Source: Opitutaceae bacterium
GTDB lineage: Bacteria > Verrucomicrobiota > Verrucomicrobiia > Opitutales > Opitutaceae
Assembly: GCA_016794785.1 (NCBI GenBank)
Contig: JAEUHC010000025.1
Coordinates: forward strand, 1 to 64,000
Direction of reading: 5' to 3'
DNA: 64,000 bases
Within the stretch, counting starts at the first letter, position 1; each line of letters begins with the position of its first letter. A program made the position numbers and the translations under genes. This document shows, one piece after another, positions 1 to 7,567 of the stretch. A model generated the notes under the pieces. It did no database searches. It was given only the letters and a program-made list of their open reading frames with translations, and had not been told where the DNA came from.

Positions 1-48
1 AGCGCACGGAGTCAACGCTCCGAGAGCCAATCGATCTGACGCGAGGCG

Positions 49-78
49 GGGAGGGGCGGGCGGCCGCCCGCCCCTCCC
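49..78. repeat. 30-bp perfect GC palindrome
   Basis: Every base from 49 to 78 pairs with its partner, so the element is a perfect palindrome without a loop, made almost only of G and C (centre CGGCCG). It directly precedes a second inverted repeat. Its role is unknown; it may be part of a REP-type element or a terminator for a gene to the left of the window. Confidence 0.8.
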
Positions 79-130
79 GTTCACTGGCCAAGGGGAGCTT
101 GCTTTACGCCTCTCCCCTTGGCCAGTGAAC
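79..130. repeat. 19-bp perfect inverted repeat, REP-like hairpin
   Basis: The arms at 79-97 and 112-130 are perfect reverse complements (first arm begins GTTCACTGGCC) around a 14-nt loop. There is no T-run after it on either strand, so it is not a classic intrinsic terminator. It sits about 90 bp before the chosen folD start. Nothing else is recognised in 131-219. Confidence 0.8.
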
Positions 131-219
131 CTACAAGAGCCGGGCTGCCGGAAATCCGCCTGCCGCGCGAAAGCGCTTTCCCTTTCGGGTGGTTCGTGTG
201 TTTCGTGGGGCTTCTTCCC

Positions 220-1089
220 ATGGAACTGATCGACGGAAACCAAATCGCCGCCGCGCTCATCGCGGAGCTCAAGACCGAAGTCGCCGCGATGCCCGGCCGC
301 AAGCCGTGCATCGCCCTCGTCCGCGTGGGCGAAGATCCGGCCTCGGTCTCCTACGTGAAGAAGAAGGAGAAGACCGCCGCCGAGATCGGCCTCATCAGCC
401 GGATCATCCTGCCCCCGATCACAATCTCACAGGCCGAGCTGTTTGCGCTGCTTGATGATCTCAACGCCGACCCGACGGTCGATGGCATCCTTGTCCAATC
501 CCCGCTCCCGAAACACATCGACGAAGTCGCCGTCTTTCGCCGCGTCGCGCCGGAGAAGGACGTGGACGGCTTCAACACCCTCAACCTCGGCAAGGTCGCC
601 CAAGAGGATGAGACCGGCTTTGTCGCCTGCACGCCCGCCGGCATCATGGAGCTGCTCGCGCGCAGCGGCGTTGATCTCAAGGGCAAGCACGTCGTCGTGC
701 TCGGCCGTTCATTGATCGTGGGAAAACCGGTCGCGCTGCTCGCGCTCCAGAAAAAGGCCGGAGCCAACGCCACGGTCACCATCTGCCACTCCGCCACCGT
801 CAATTTATCCGCGATCACACGGCAGGCCGACGTGCTCATCGCGGCGATCGGCCGCCCGGATTTCGTCACGCCTGACATGGTGAAGCCCGGCGCGGTCGTG
901 ATCGATGTCGGCATCAACCGGGTCGCCGACGTCAGCAAGAAGACCGGCTACCGCCTCACCGGCGATGTGGCTTTCGATCGGGTGGCGCCCCTCTGCTCGA
1001 AAATCACGCCCGTCCCGGGCGGGGTCGGGCCCATGACGGTCGCCATGCTGATGAAAAATACGGTAAAGGCGCGTCGCCTGAAGGCTTAG
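220..1089 (+). CDS. folD: Bifunctional methylenetetrahydrofolate dehydrogenase / methenyltetrahydrofolate cyclohydrolase FolD
   Basis: FolD interconverts 5,10-methylene-, 5,10-methenyl- and 10-formyl-tetrahydrofolate in the cytoplasm, using NADP(H), and feeds purine and formyl-Met synthesis. The 289-residue product has the family layout: an N-terminal catalytic half with the Tyr/Lys active-site segment YVKKKEK, the QSPLPKHID loop, the DVDGF motif, and a C-terminal Rossmann half with VLGRSLIVGKP and the terminal PVPGGVGPMT motif. The open frame extends upstream to 118, but the ATG at 220 gives MELIDGNQIAA, the usual FolD start, and the extension would cross an inverted repeat. The next gene is 113 bp downstream, so operon membership is uncertain. 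The identification is firm. Confidence 0.97.
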   Translation: MELIDGNQIAAALIAELKTEVAAMPGRKPCIALVRVGEDPASVSYVKKKEKTAAEIGLISRIILPPITISQAELFALLDDLNADPTVDGILVQSPLPKHIDEVAVFRRVAPEKDVDGFNTLNLGKVAQEDETGFVACTPAGIMELLARSGVDLKGKHVVVLGRSLIVGKPVALLALQKKAGANATVTICHSATVNLSAITRQADVLIAAIGRPDFVTPDMVKPGAVVIDVGINRVADVSKKTGYRLTGDVAFDRVAPLCSKITPVPGGVGPMTVAMLMKNTVKARRLKA

Positions 1090-1202
1090 CCGCGGAGGAG
1101 TTTTCAACGTCGTGTGAAATCAGGCCGAATCCCGGCCTCAAATCAGGTCGCACGAAAGTTCTGCGGAACTGCGCCCGATTGATTTCATTTACACCACCAC
1201 GC

Positions 1203-2333
1203 ATGTCCGCCCCGTCCATCTTGGTCGTCGACGACCAGCCCATCAACGTCCAGCTCCTGAAACGCAAACTCGAGCGCGAGGGTATCCGCGTCAATGCCGC
1301 CAGCAGCGGCGCCGCCGCCCTGGAGGCGGTGAAACACGAACGCCCCGACCTCATTCTGCTCGACGTGATGATGCCCGACATGGACGGCCTGGAAGTCTGC
1401 CAGCGCCTGCAAGCCAACGAACTCACCCGCGGCATCCCCGTGATTTTTATCACCGCCAATGCCGGCAAAGAAAATCGCATCGTGGGGCTCACGACCGGGG
1501 CCGTGGACTACATCACGAAGCCCATCGACCTCGACGAGACGCTCGCCCGCGTGCAGACACAGTTGCGAGTCGTCGCCATCAACCGCCAGGTCGTCGAACT
1601 TACACGCCGGCTCGAGGAAGCCCGGAAGGCCGCCACCATCGGAGCCGTCACCCAGGGCATCGCCCACAATCTGAACAACCTCCTCGGCGTCGTCATCGGC
1701 TATCTCGAGCTCGTAAAGGCCTACCACGACAAACCCGAGCAGGTGAAAAAGAACGTCCAGCACGTCGAGGACGCCGTCCATCGCATCGTCGCGATCATCA
1801 AGCAGCTCAGCACCCTCGTCGTGAAATCCCGCCCGCCCTCGATCAAAGCCGGCCTGCAGCGCCTGCTTGACGGCGGCGTCACTCGTTTCCGGACCGATCA
1901 GAAGAACAACGCGAGCGTCACCATCGAGAATCCCCTCGCCGATCTCGCGCTTGAGACCAACTACGAAGTCTTTGAGGACGCGCTCTCAAAAGTGCTCACC
2001 AACGCCTGGGAGGCCTACGGCACCAAAGCGCCCTTCGATGCCCGTCCGATCCACATCACGACCCGGCTCATCGAGACGCCTGACGTGGGCAAATTTGTCG
2101 AGGTGCGGGTAAGCGACCGCGGCCGCGGCCTCGATCCCGATGTGCGTGACAGTGCCTTCGAGCCCTTCGTCAGCACCAAGAACACCGTGGGCGTCGGCAT
2201 GGGGCTCACCGTGGCGCGCCACGCGTTCCGCAACCTCGGGGGCGAGGTCACCCTCGCGCCCAACCCCGGTGGCGGCGTCATCACGATTCTCACGCACCCG
2301 CTTGATCTCAGCCGGGCCGGCGTGCTGCAATGA
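1203..2333 (+). CDS. Soluble response regulator-histidine kinase (REC then kinase)
   Basis: The 376-residue protein is a cytoplasmic two-component protein with the receiver first and the kinase second. Residues about 5-120 form a REC domain with acidic pocket D10/D11, phospho-acceptor D54 in LLDVMMPDMDG and K106 in TKPID. A helical linker (about 120-145) leads to a dimerisation/phosphoacceptor helix with H155 in GIAHNLNN, and then to a HATPase_c domain with an N box (DALSKVLTNAWEAY), a G1 box (DRGRGLD) and a G2 box (GVGMGLTVAR). There is no membrane segment or PAS domain, so input must come through phosphorylation of the REC domain or a partner. A TTG 24 nt upstream is in frame, but the ATG gives the typical start. 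The output target is unknown. proC follows 25 bp later. Confidence 0.9.
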   Translation: MSAPSILVVDDQPINVQLLKRKLEREGIRVNAASSGAAALEAVKHERPDLILLDVMMPDMDGLEVCQRLQANELTRGIPVIFITANAGKENRIVGLTTGAVDYITKPIDLDETLARVQTQLRVVAINRQVVELTRRLEEARKAATIGAVTQGIAHNLNNLLGVVIGYLELVKAYHDKPEQVKKNVQHVEDAVHRIVAIIKQLSTLVVKSRPPSIKAGLQRLLDGGVTRFRTDQKNNASVTIENPLADLALETNYEVFEDALSKVLTNAWEAYGTKAPFDARPIHITTRLIETPDVGKFVEVRVSDRGRGLDPDVRDSAFEPFVSTKNTVGVGMGLTVARHAFRNLGGEVTLAPNPGGGVITILTHPLDLSRAGVLQ

Positions 2334-2358
2334 GGTCGCGCCCACGCGCGACCTCCTC

Positions 2359-3165
2359 ATGCCCAACATCGCTTTTCTCGGTTCCGGCAACATGGCCGGC
2401 GCCATCGTCGACGGCCTGCTCGCCAAACAAGCCGCGGCTCCCGCCGACCTCGTGTGCCTCGGCGGCGACGACGACACGGCGACGAAACTCCAAGCCCGCA
2501 CCGGCATCCGCGTCGCTACCTCGCTCGACGCCCTGCTCGCCGGCGCCGACACGCTGGTCGTCGCCTTCAAGCCGCAGCACCTCGCTTCCGCCGATCCACG
2601 CCTCGCGAGTCTGACCGCCGGCAAGCTCGTCGTCTCCATCCTCGCCGGCAAGCGGCTCACGAGTCTCGCGCGCGCGTTTCCGCAGGCGCGCAACATCGTC
2701 CGCACGATGCCCAACACTCCCGGCCAGATCGGCGCCGGCATCACCGCCTGGTGCGCCCGCGCCCCGCTGGCGGAAAAGGATCACGCCATCGTCCAGACCC
2801 TCCTCGGCGCGCTCGGCGCCGCGGTCGAAGTGCCCGAGACCGATCTCGATGCGGTCACCGGCCTCAGTGGCAGCGGACCGGCCTACGTCTTTGAGTTTGC
2901 CGCCGCCCTCCGCGACGCCGGCCTCGCCGCGGGCCTGACCCGCGATACGGCCGAAAAACTTTCCGTCGAGACACTACTCGGCGCCGCTCGCCTCCTCGCC
3001 CGCAAGCAAATCGATCCCGAGATTCTCCGCGACCAGGTCACCTCGCCCAACGGCACCACCTACGCCGGCCTGCAGCGCATGAAGGCCGGCGATTTCCGCG
3101 GCCTCATCCGCGAAACCGTGCTCGCCGCCACGGCCCGCTCGAAGGAGCTTTCCCAGGACACCTGA
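2359..3165 (+). CDS. proC: Pyrroline-5-carboxylate reductase
   Basis: ProC performs the last step of proline synthesis, the NAD(P)H-dependent reduction of 1-pyrroline-5-carboxylate. The 268-residue product begins MPNIAFLGSGNMAGAI, a Rossmann GxGxMA fold typical of ProC. It carries the NTP segment (MPNTPGQIGAG) and, in the C-terminal helical domain, the family signature GLSGSGPAY and QVTSPNGTT. The open frame runs further upstream inside the preceding kinase gene, but the ATG at 2359 matches the family N-terminus. It lies 25 bp after the kinase gene and only 5 bp before hldD, so the three are probably co-transcribed. Confidence 0.97.
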   Translation: MPNIAFLGSGNMAGAIVDGLLAKQAAAPADLVCLGGDDDTATKLQARTGIRVATSLDALLAGADTLVVAFKPQHLASADPRLASLTAGKLVVSILAGKRLTSLARAFPQARNIVRTMPNTPGQIGAGITAWCARAPLAEKDHAIVQTLLGALGAAVEVPETDLDAVTGLSGSGPAYVFEFAAALRDAGLAAGLTRDTAEKLSVETLLGAARLLARKQIDPEILRDQVTSPNGTTYAGLQRMKAGDFRGLIRETVLAATARSKELSQDT

Positions 3166-3170
3166 ATCAC

Positions 3171-4169
3171 ATGAGTTCCCTCCACGGCCGCATTCTCGTC
3201 ACCGGCGGCGCCGGCTTCATCGGCAGCGCCCTCGTCTGGGCGCTGAACCAGCGCGGACACACCGACATCGTCATCTCCGACTTCCTCGGCACCGATGAAA
3301 AGTGGAAGAACCTCGTCGCGCTCAATTACGCCGACTACCTCGACGCCGCCGAACTCCGCCGCCGCGTCGCCTCCGGCGCGGCCGGCCTCGGAAAATTCTC
3401 CGCCGTGTTTCATCTCGGCGCCTGCTCGGCCACCACGGAAAAAGACGCCGGCTACCTCGCCGACAACAACTACGCCTACACCAAGGAACTCGCCGCCTGG
3501 TCGCTCGCGCAGGACGCGCGCTTCATCTACGCCTCGTCCGCCGCCACCTACGGCGACGGCGCGCAGGGCATGGACGACCGCGACGAAAACATCGCGCGCC
3601 TCCGCCCGCTCAACATGTATGGTTACTCGAAGCATCTCTTCGACCTCCATGCCCAGCGCGTCGGCTGGCTTTCGCGCATTGTCGGCGTGAAGTATTTCAA
3701 CGTCTTCGGCCCAAATGAGGATCACAAGGCCGACATGCGCTCGCTCGTCAACAAAGCCTACCAACAAATCCTAGCGACCGGCCGCGTGCAGCTCTTCAAG
3801 AGTCACAAACCCGAGTTCAAGGACGGCGAGCAGATGCGCGACTTCCTCTACGTGAAGGACGCCGTCGAGATGACGCTCCACTTCGCTGAGAAGGCGCCGT
3901 CGGCGGGCGGCCTCTACAATCTCGGCAGTGGCGAGGCCAACACCTGGCTCACGCTCGCCCGCGGGATCTTCGCCGCGCTGGGCCGCGCCCCCGCCATCGA
4001 CTTCATCGACATGCCCGAGGTGCTGCGGGGCAAATACCAATATTACACCAAGGCCGACATCGCGAAGCTCCGCGCCACCGGCTACACGCGCCCCATGACG
4101 CCGCTCGCCGAAGCCGTGCGCGACTACGTGCAGCACTACCTCGTGCCCGCGAAAAAGCTCGGGGAGTAA
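3171..4169 (+). CDS. hldD: ADP-L-glycero-D-manno-heptose 6-epimerase
   Basis: HldD (RfaD/GmhD) converts ADP-D-glycero-D-manno-heptose to the L-glycero form, the activated heptose of the LPS inner core. The 332-residue protein is a short-chain dehydrogenase-type epimerase with NADP-binding TGGAGFIG at about residues 11-18, SSAATYG carrying the catalytic Ser, and YGYSK with the catalytic Tyr/Lys. The family-specific features are FLGTDEKWKNL after the Rossmann fold and RGKYQYYTKADI near the C-terminus. Its presence, with lpxB further on, implies a heptose-containing LPS. It follows proC by 5 bp and is followed by a perfect inverted repeat that may end transcription. Confidence 0.95.
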   Translation: MSSLHGRILVTGGAGFIGSALVWALNQRGHTDIVISDFLGTDEKWKNLVALNYADYLDAAELRRRVASGAAGLGKFSAVFHLGACSATTEKDAGYLADNNYAYTKELAAWSLAQDARFIYASSAATYGDGAQGMDDRDENIARLRPLNMYGYSKHLFDLHAQRVGWLSRIVGVKYFNVFGPNEDHKADMRSLVNKAYQQILATGRVQLFKSHKPEFKDGEQMRDFLYVKDAVEMTLHFAEKAPSAGGLYNLGSGEANTWLTLARGIFAALGRAPAIDFIDMPEVLRGKYQYYTKADIAKLRATGYTRPMTPLAEAVRDYVQHYLVPAKKLGE

Positions 4170-4183
4170 ACCGGCCGGCTCAG

Positions 4184-4243
4184 TTGTGGGAGCGAGCTTG
4201 CTCGCGACATCCCGCGCCGTCGCGAGCAAGCTCGCTCCCACAA
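4184..4243. repeat. 25-bp perfect inverted repeat (REP-like) between convergent genes
   Basis: The arms 4184-4208 and 4219-4243 are perfect reverse complements with a 10-nt loop. The arm contains GAGCGAGCTTGCTCGCGAC, itself partly palindromic, and strongly resembles REP sequences known from other bacteria. It lies in the gap between hldD (+) and hrpB (-), where it could act as a bidirectional transcription barrier or protect mRNA 3' ends. No T-run is present. Confidence 0.85.
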
Positions 4244-4269
4244 GCAAGCCCGCAATCCCACGGCTTCGC

Positions 4270-6816
4270 CTACCGCCACTCGTGCCGCGGGTAGCGCCGC
4301 GAGAGCTCGGTTTTGATCTTCGGATACTGCTCGCGCCAGAAGTTCGTCAGGTCTTCGGTCACCTGAATCGGACGATGATTGGGCGCGAGGATCTCGAACT
4401 TCACCGGCACCCGGCCGTGGCCGACCGCAAACTTCCCTTCGATGCCGAAGAGTTCCTGGATGCGCGCGCTGAGCACCGGCGGTCCTTCCTTCGCGTAGGT
4501 GAGGCGCGCCTTGCGCCCGTTGCCCATCACGAGCCGCTCCGGCAGATAGTCGTCGATCACGGCGAGCTGCTCGGCGGTGAGCCAGTCGCGCAGCACCGGC
4601 ATCACGGGCTTGGCCGCCAACGCACGCGCCCCCAGCTCGCCGTAGCAAATCTGCTCCACCAGCGTCGCCCGATCGCCGTCGGTGATCGGGTTGACCTCCA
4701 GCTCGGGAAACCACTCCGCCAGGCGGTTCACACGCACGATCCACTGATCGACGGCCTCGTCCCAAGCCTCGAGTTTGATGCGGCCGGCGAGCACTTCCTT
4801 TGTGAGCAATGCGGCCGCCGCGTCGAGCGGTGCTTCGTCAGGGCTGGCCTTCGCCTCCAGCACCAGATCACGAAAACGCCGCTCGCGCCGGGTGATCACG
4901 CGCTTCGCCTGCTCGTCGTAAGTCACCGTCCGCGTCTCGTAAAAATCACTGGCGAAAATTTCCTTCAGCCACGCCTCCTCGATCGCAGTCGCGAGCGTGA
5001 GCAGCGTGCTCACCTCGCCGTCGCCGCGCCCGATCTCGCTGATCTCGGCGGCGACGAACAGCGGCGCACGCTGGATCGCGCTCTCGCGCGCGAGCACGCC
5101 GCGGCGGCCGTGGACGAGCTCGCAGCGGAGCGTGCCTTGGTCCAGCCGCCGCGCAAGCTGGTCGGAAAATCCCGCCAGCACGCATTTGCGGACCGCGGCG
5201 CCCTCGATGCGCTTCTCCGCAATATCGAGCCCCTCCTTCTCGGCGATGCCCAGGAACTGCGTGAAGAGCGGCCCGACCTGCCGCGCTCCTTGCGCATGGA
5301 TGCCCAACCGCCGGCACGCCTCGAGCCCGTAGTTCGCCTGCTCCGCGTAGCGCCACGCCCGCATGAGTAGAAAAAAATCGCTCTCGTCCTCGTCGCCCAG
5401 CAGCTCCTCGCGCGCCTCCTCCGTGCGCTTGTCCACGCCGCGAATTAAAAAGCTCCGCCCTTGGGTGAGCGCCGCCATGAGAGCGACCGTCCGCACGCAC
5501 CCGCGCTCCTCGGCCGCGAGAAACATACGCGCGTAGCGCGGATGCACCGGGAAGCGTAGCATCCGCTGGCCGACCTCAGTGATCGACTTCGTTTCCCCCG
5601 CGAGCGCGCCCAAATCGACCAGCAGATTCTCCGCCCGCGCCAAGCCGGCCGGATCGGGCTTCTCCAGCCAGGGAAACGCGAACACATCGTCGATGCCGCT
5701 GGCTTTCAGCGTCAGCACAACCTCCGCGAGATCAAGGCGCTTCACCTCGGGCAGCTCCTGGGGCGCGCGCAGGCCATGTTCGCGCTCCGTCCAGAGCCGC
5801 ACGCACACGCCCGGCGCGGTGCGCCCAGCTCGCCCGGCGCGCTGGTCCGCGCTGGCCGCGGAAATTTTTTCCACCAGCAGCGTGTTGATGCCCCGGTGCG
5901 GATCAAAACGCGCCACCCGCGCCAGCCCGCCGTCGATCACCGCGGTCACGCCATCGATGGTGAGCGAGGTCTCGGCGACATTGGTCGAGACGATGATCTT
6001 GCGCGCCTCGGTGCGCTCGACCGCGCGGTCCTGTTGCTCCGGCGGCAACTCACCATGCAGCGGAAACACCACAAAATCCCGCAGCGCCCGCCCGCCCTGG
6101 ATCGCCTGCACCGTGCGGTTGATCTCGTAGGCTCCGGGCATGAAGACGAGGAAGTCCCCGTCCGTCGCGCCCGCGATGCGCTCGCATTCGCGCGCCGCCA
6201 CCTCCCAGACCGGCTCGTGCTCGAAGTTCACCGCCTTCGGCAGATACTCGATCCGCACCGGAAAACTCCGACCCTGCGACACCAGCACCTCGCACGGCGC
6301 GAGGTAGGTTTTCAGCGCGCCGGCGTCGAGCGTCGCCGACATCACCACAATCTTCAGATCGGGCCGCGTGCTCTGCTGGATCTGGACGGCGCGCGCGAGC
6401 GAGATGTCGCCGTAAAGATGCCGCTCATGAAACTCGTCGAACACGATCGCGCTCACGCCGCGCAGGGTCGCGTCAAACGACATCTGCCGCAGCAGAATCC
6501 CCTCCGTCACGAAACGGATGCGCGTGCGTTCGCTCACGCGCGACTCGAGGCGAATTTGGTAGCCCACGCCCTCGCCCAACCGCGTGCCCGCCTCCTCGGC
6601 GACGCGTTTCGCCAGCATGCGCGCGGCCAAGCGCCGCGGTTGGAGGACGACTACCTCGCCGCGCTCACCCAGCAACCCGTGCTTCCACAGCATTTGCGGA
6701 ATCTGCGTCGATTTTCCCGATCCCGTGGGCGCCTGCACAATCAACCGTCCCTGCGCGCGCAGCGAGGAAACGACAGCGGACTCAAGTTCGTAGATGGGCA
6801 ATGCGCGCGGTGACAT
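4270..6816 (-). CDS. hrpB: ATP-dependent RNA helicase HrpB (DEAH/RHA family)
   Basis: The 848-residue product matches the size of HrpB. Motif I is APTGSGKST, motif II is DEFHERH (the DEAH-box variant), motif III is VMSATLDA, and motif VI is QRAGRAGRTAPG; STNVAETSLTIDGV is the classic motif V region. The middle holds the helicase-associated HA2/OB region, and the C-terminal segment (YAKEGPPVLSARIQELFG, then APNHRPIQVTEDLTNFWREQYP) is diagnostic of the HrpB C-terminal domain. The open frame extends about 74 codons upstream, but MSPRALPIYELE at 6816 is the normal start, and the extension would overlap the divergent DUF3047 gene. The physiological RNA substrate of HrpB is not well defined. Confidence 0.96.
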   Translation of the reverse strand: MSPRALPIYELESAVVSSLRAQGRLIVQAPTGSGKSTQIPQMLWKHGLLGERGEVVVLQPRRLAARMLAKRVAEEAGTRLGEGVGYQIRLESRVSERTRIRFVTEGILLRQMSFDATLRGVSAIVFDEFHERHLYGDISLARAVQIQQSTRPDLKIVVMSATLDAGALKTYLAPCEVLVSQGRSFPVRIEYLPKAVNFEHEPVWEVAARECERIAGATDGDFLVFMPGAYEINRTVQAIQGGRALRDFVVFPLHGELPPEQQDRAVERTEARKIIVSTNVAETSLTIDGVTAVIDGGLARVARFDPHRGINTLLVEKISAASADQRAGRAGRTAPGVCVRLWTEREHGLRAPQELPEVKRLDLAEVVLTLKASGIDDVFAFPWLEKPDPAGLARAENLLVDLGALAGETKSITEVGQRMLRFPVHPRYARMFLAAEERGCVRTVALMAALTQGRSFLIRGVDKRTEEAREELLGDEDESDFFLLMRAWRYAEQANYGLEACRRLGIHAQGARQVGPLFTQFLGIAEKEGLDIAEKRIEGAAVRKCVLAGFSDQLARRLDQGTLRCELVHGRRGVLARESAIQRAPLFVAAEISEIGRGDGEVSTLLTLATAIEEAWLKEIFASDFYETRTVTYDEQAKRVITRRERRFRDLVLEAKASPDEAPLDAAAALLTKEVLAGRIKLEAWDEAVDQWIVRVNRLAEWFPELEVNPITDGDRATLVEQICYGELGARALAAKPVMPVLRDWLTAEQLAVIDDYLPERLVMGNGRKARLTYAKEGPPVLSARIQELFGIEGKFAVGHGRVPVKFEILAPNHRPIQVTEDLTNFWREQYPKIKTELSRRYPRHEWR

Positions 6817-6862
6817 GCGGGCAGGCCAAGCTGCGTGCCACGGGCTCCGGCGCAATTCTTTC

Positions 6863-6872
6863 TCGGAATACT
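6863..6872 (+). promoter_or_regulatory. GGAATA box before the DUF3047 gene
   Basis: The sequence TCGGAATACT ends 20 nt before the ATG at 6893. It resembles TTGGAATAAT before the DUF547 gene and TTGGAATAAG before arsM, the other two transcription starts of the arsenosugar locus. It could be an extended -10 element (TGG/CGG-AATAmT) or a regulator half-site. No convincing -35 box is visible. Confidence 0.35.
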
Positions 6873-6892
6873 CCCCGCTCGCCGCGACTCTC

Positions 6893-7567
6893 ATGCGGAT
6901 GCCCCGACCCGCCTTCGTGCTCCTGCTCTGCTGCGCACTCCCGGCGGTCGCGTGCATGCGCGGCGCCGATCTCTTCGACGGCTTTTCGGAGGGCTGGCGA
7001 GTCCACTGGCGCGAGCAAAGTTTTCTCACCAAACCCACGCGCTACGAAGTCGTGCGCGACGGCGGAGTGCCCGTGCTGCATGCGACCGCCCGCGACTCCA
7101 ACGCCGGCCTCCATCGCGTGTGCGAAGTAAACACTCCGACGCGCGCCCTGCTCTCGTGGCGCTGGAAAATCGCTGCTCCGCTCAACGGAAACACCCGCGA
7201 ACGCGAGCGGGCCGGCGATGATTTCGCGGCGCGAGTCTTCGTGGTGTTCGAGCAATCCGTGATTCCGCTGCGCACGCGCGCGATCAACTATGTGTGGGCT
7301 GCGCACGAGCCGGTCGGCGCTCTCTTTCCCAATCCCTACACTAAAAATGTCGCGATGTTCGTCGTGCGCTCCGGGTCCGCCGAGGCCGGCCGCTGGCACC
7401 ACGAGGAACGCGACGTGCTCGCGGACTATCGGCGTCATTTCGGAGAAATGCCGACCCGCATCACCGCAGTCGCCGTGCTGGTCGATACCGACAACACCGG
7501 ACGCGAAGCCGAGGCGTGGTTCGCCGATCTCAAGCTCGCGACCGTGCCCACCGCCTCGATGCCGTGA
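6893..7567 (+). CDS. Secreted DUF3047 protein, arsenosugar-locus associated
   Basis: The 224-residue product starts with a signal peptide (MRMPRPAFVLLLCCALPAVA, then C) that could be cleaved by either signal peptidase; the Cys at the end is compatible with a lipoprotein. The rest fits DUF3047: LSWRWKI, the GDDFAARVFVVFE segment, RAINYVWA, PNPYTKNVAMFVVRSG, an RDVLADYRRHFGEMP motif and VLVDTDNTGREAEAWFADLKL near the end. DUF3047 has no known activity. The ATG at 6893 was chosen because it begins the signal peptide; upstream in-frame ATGs would add a charged, unlikely N-terminus. The stop overlaps the GTG of the next glycosyltransferase (GTGA), so the two are translationally coupled. Confidence 0.85.
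   Translation: MRMPRPAFVLLLCCALPAVACMRGADLFDGFSEGWRVHWREQSFLTKPTRYEVVRDGGVPVLHATARDSNAGLHRVCEVNTPTRALLSWRWKIAAPLNGNTRERERAGDDFAARVFVVFEQSVIPLRTRAINYVWAAHEPVGALFPNPYTKNVAMFVVRSGSAEAGRWHHEERDVLADYRRHFGEMPTRITAVAVLVDTDNTGREAEAWFADLKLATVPTASMP

Noticed and set aside
3060..3767. Long minus-strand frames opposite proC/hldD and in many other genes
   Set aside because: They are shadow frames caused by high GC content, with low-complexity Arg/Ala/Gly-rich translations and no family match.
6817..7038. Upstream extension of HrpB
   Set aside because: The extra 74 residues have no domain and overlap the divergent DUF3047 gene; the ATG at 6816 gives the normal HrpB length.
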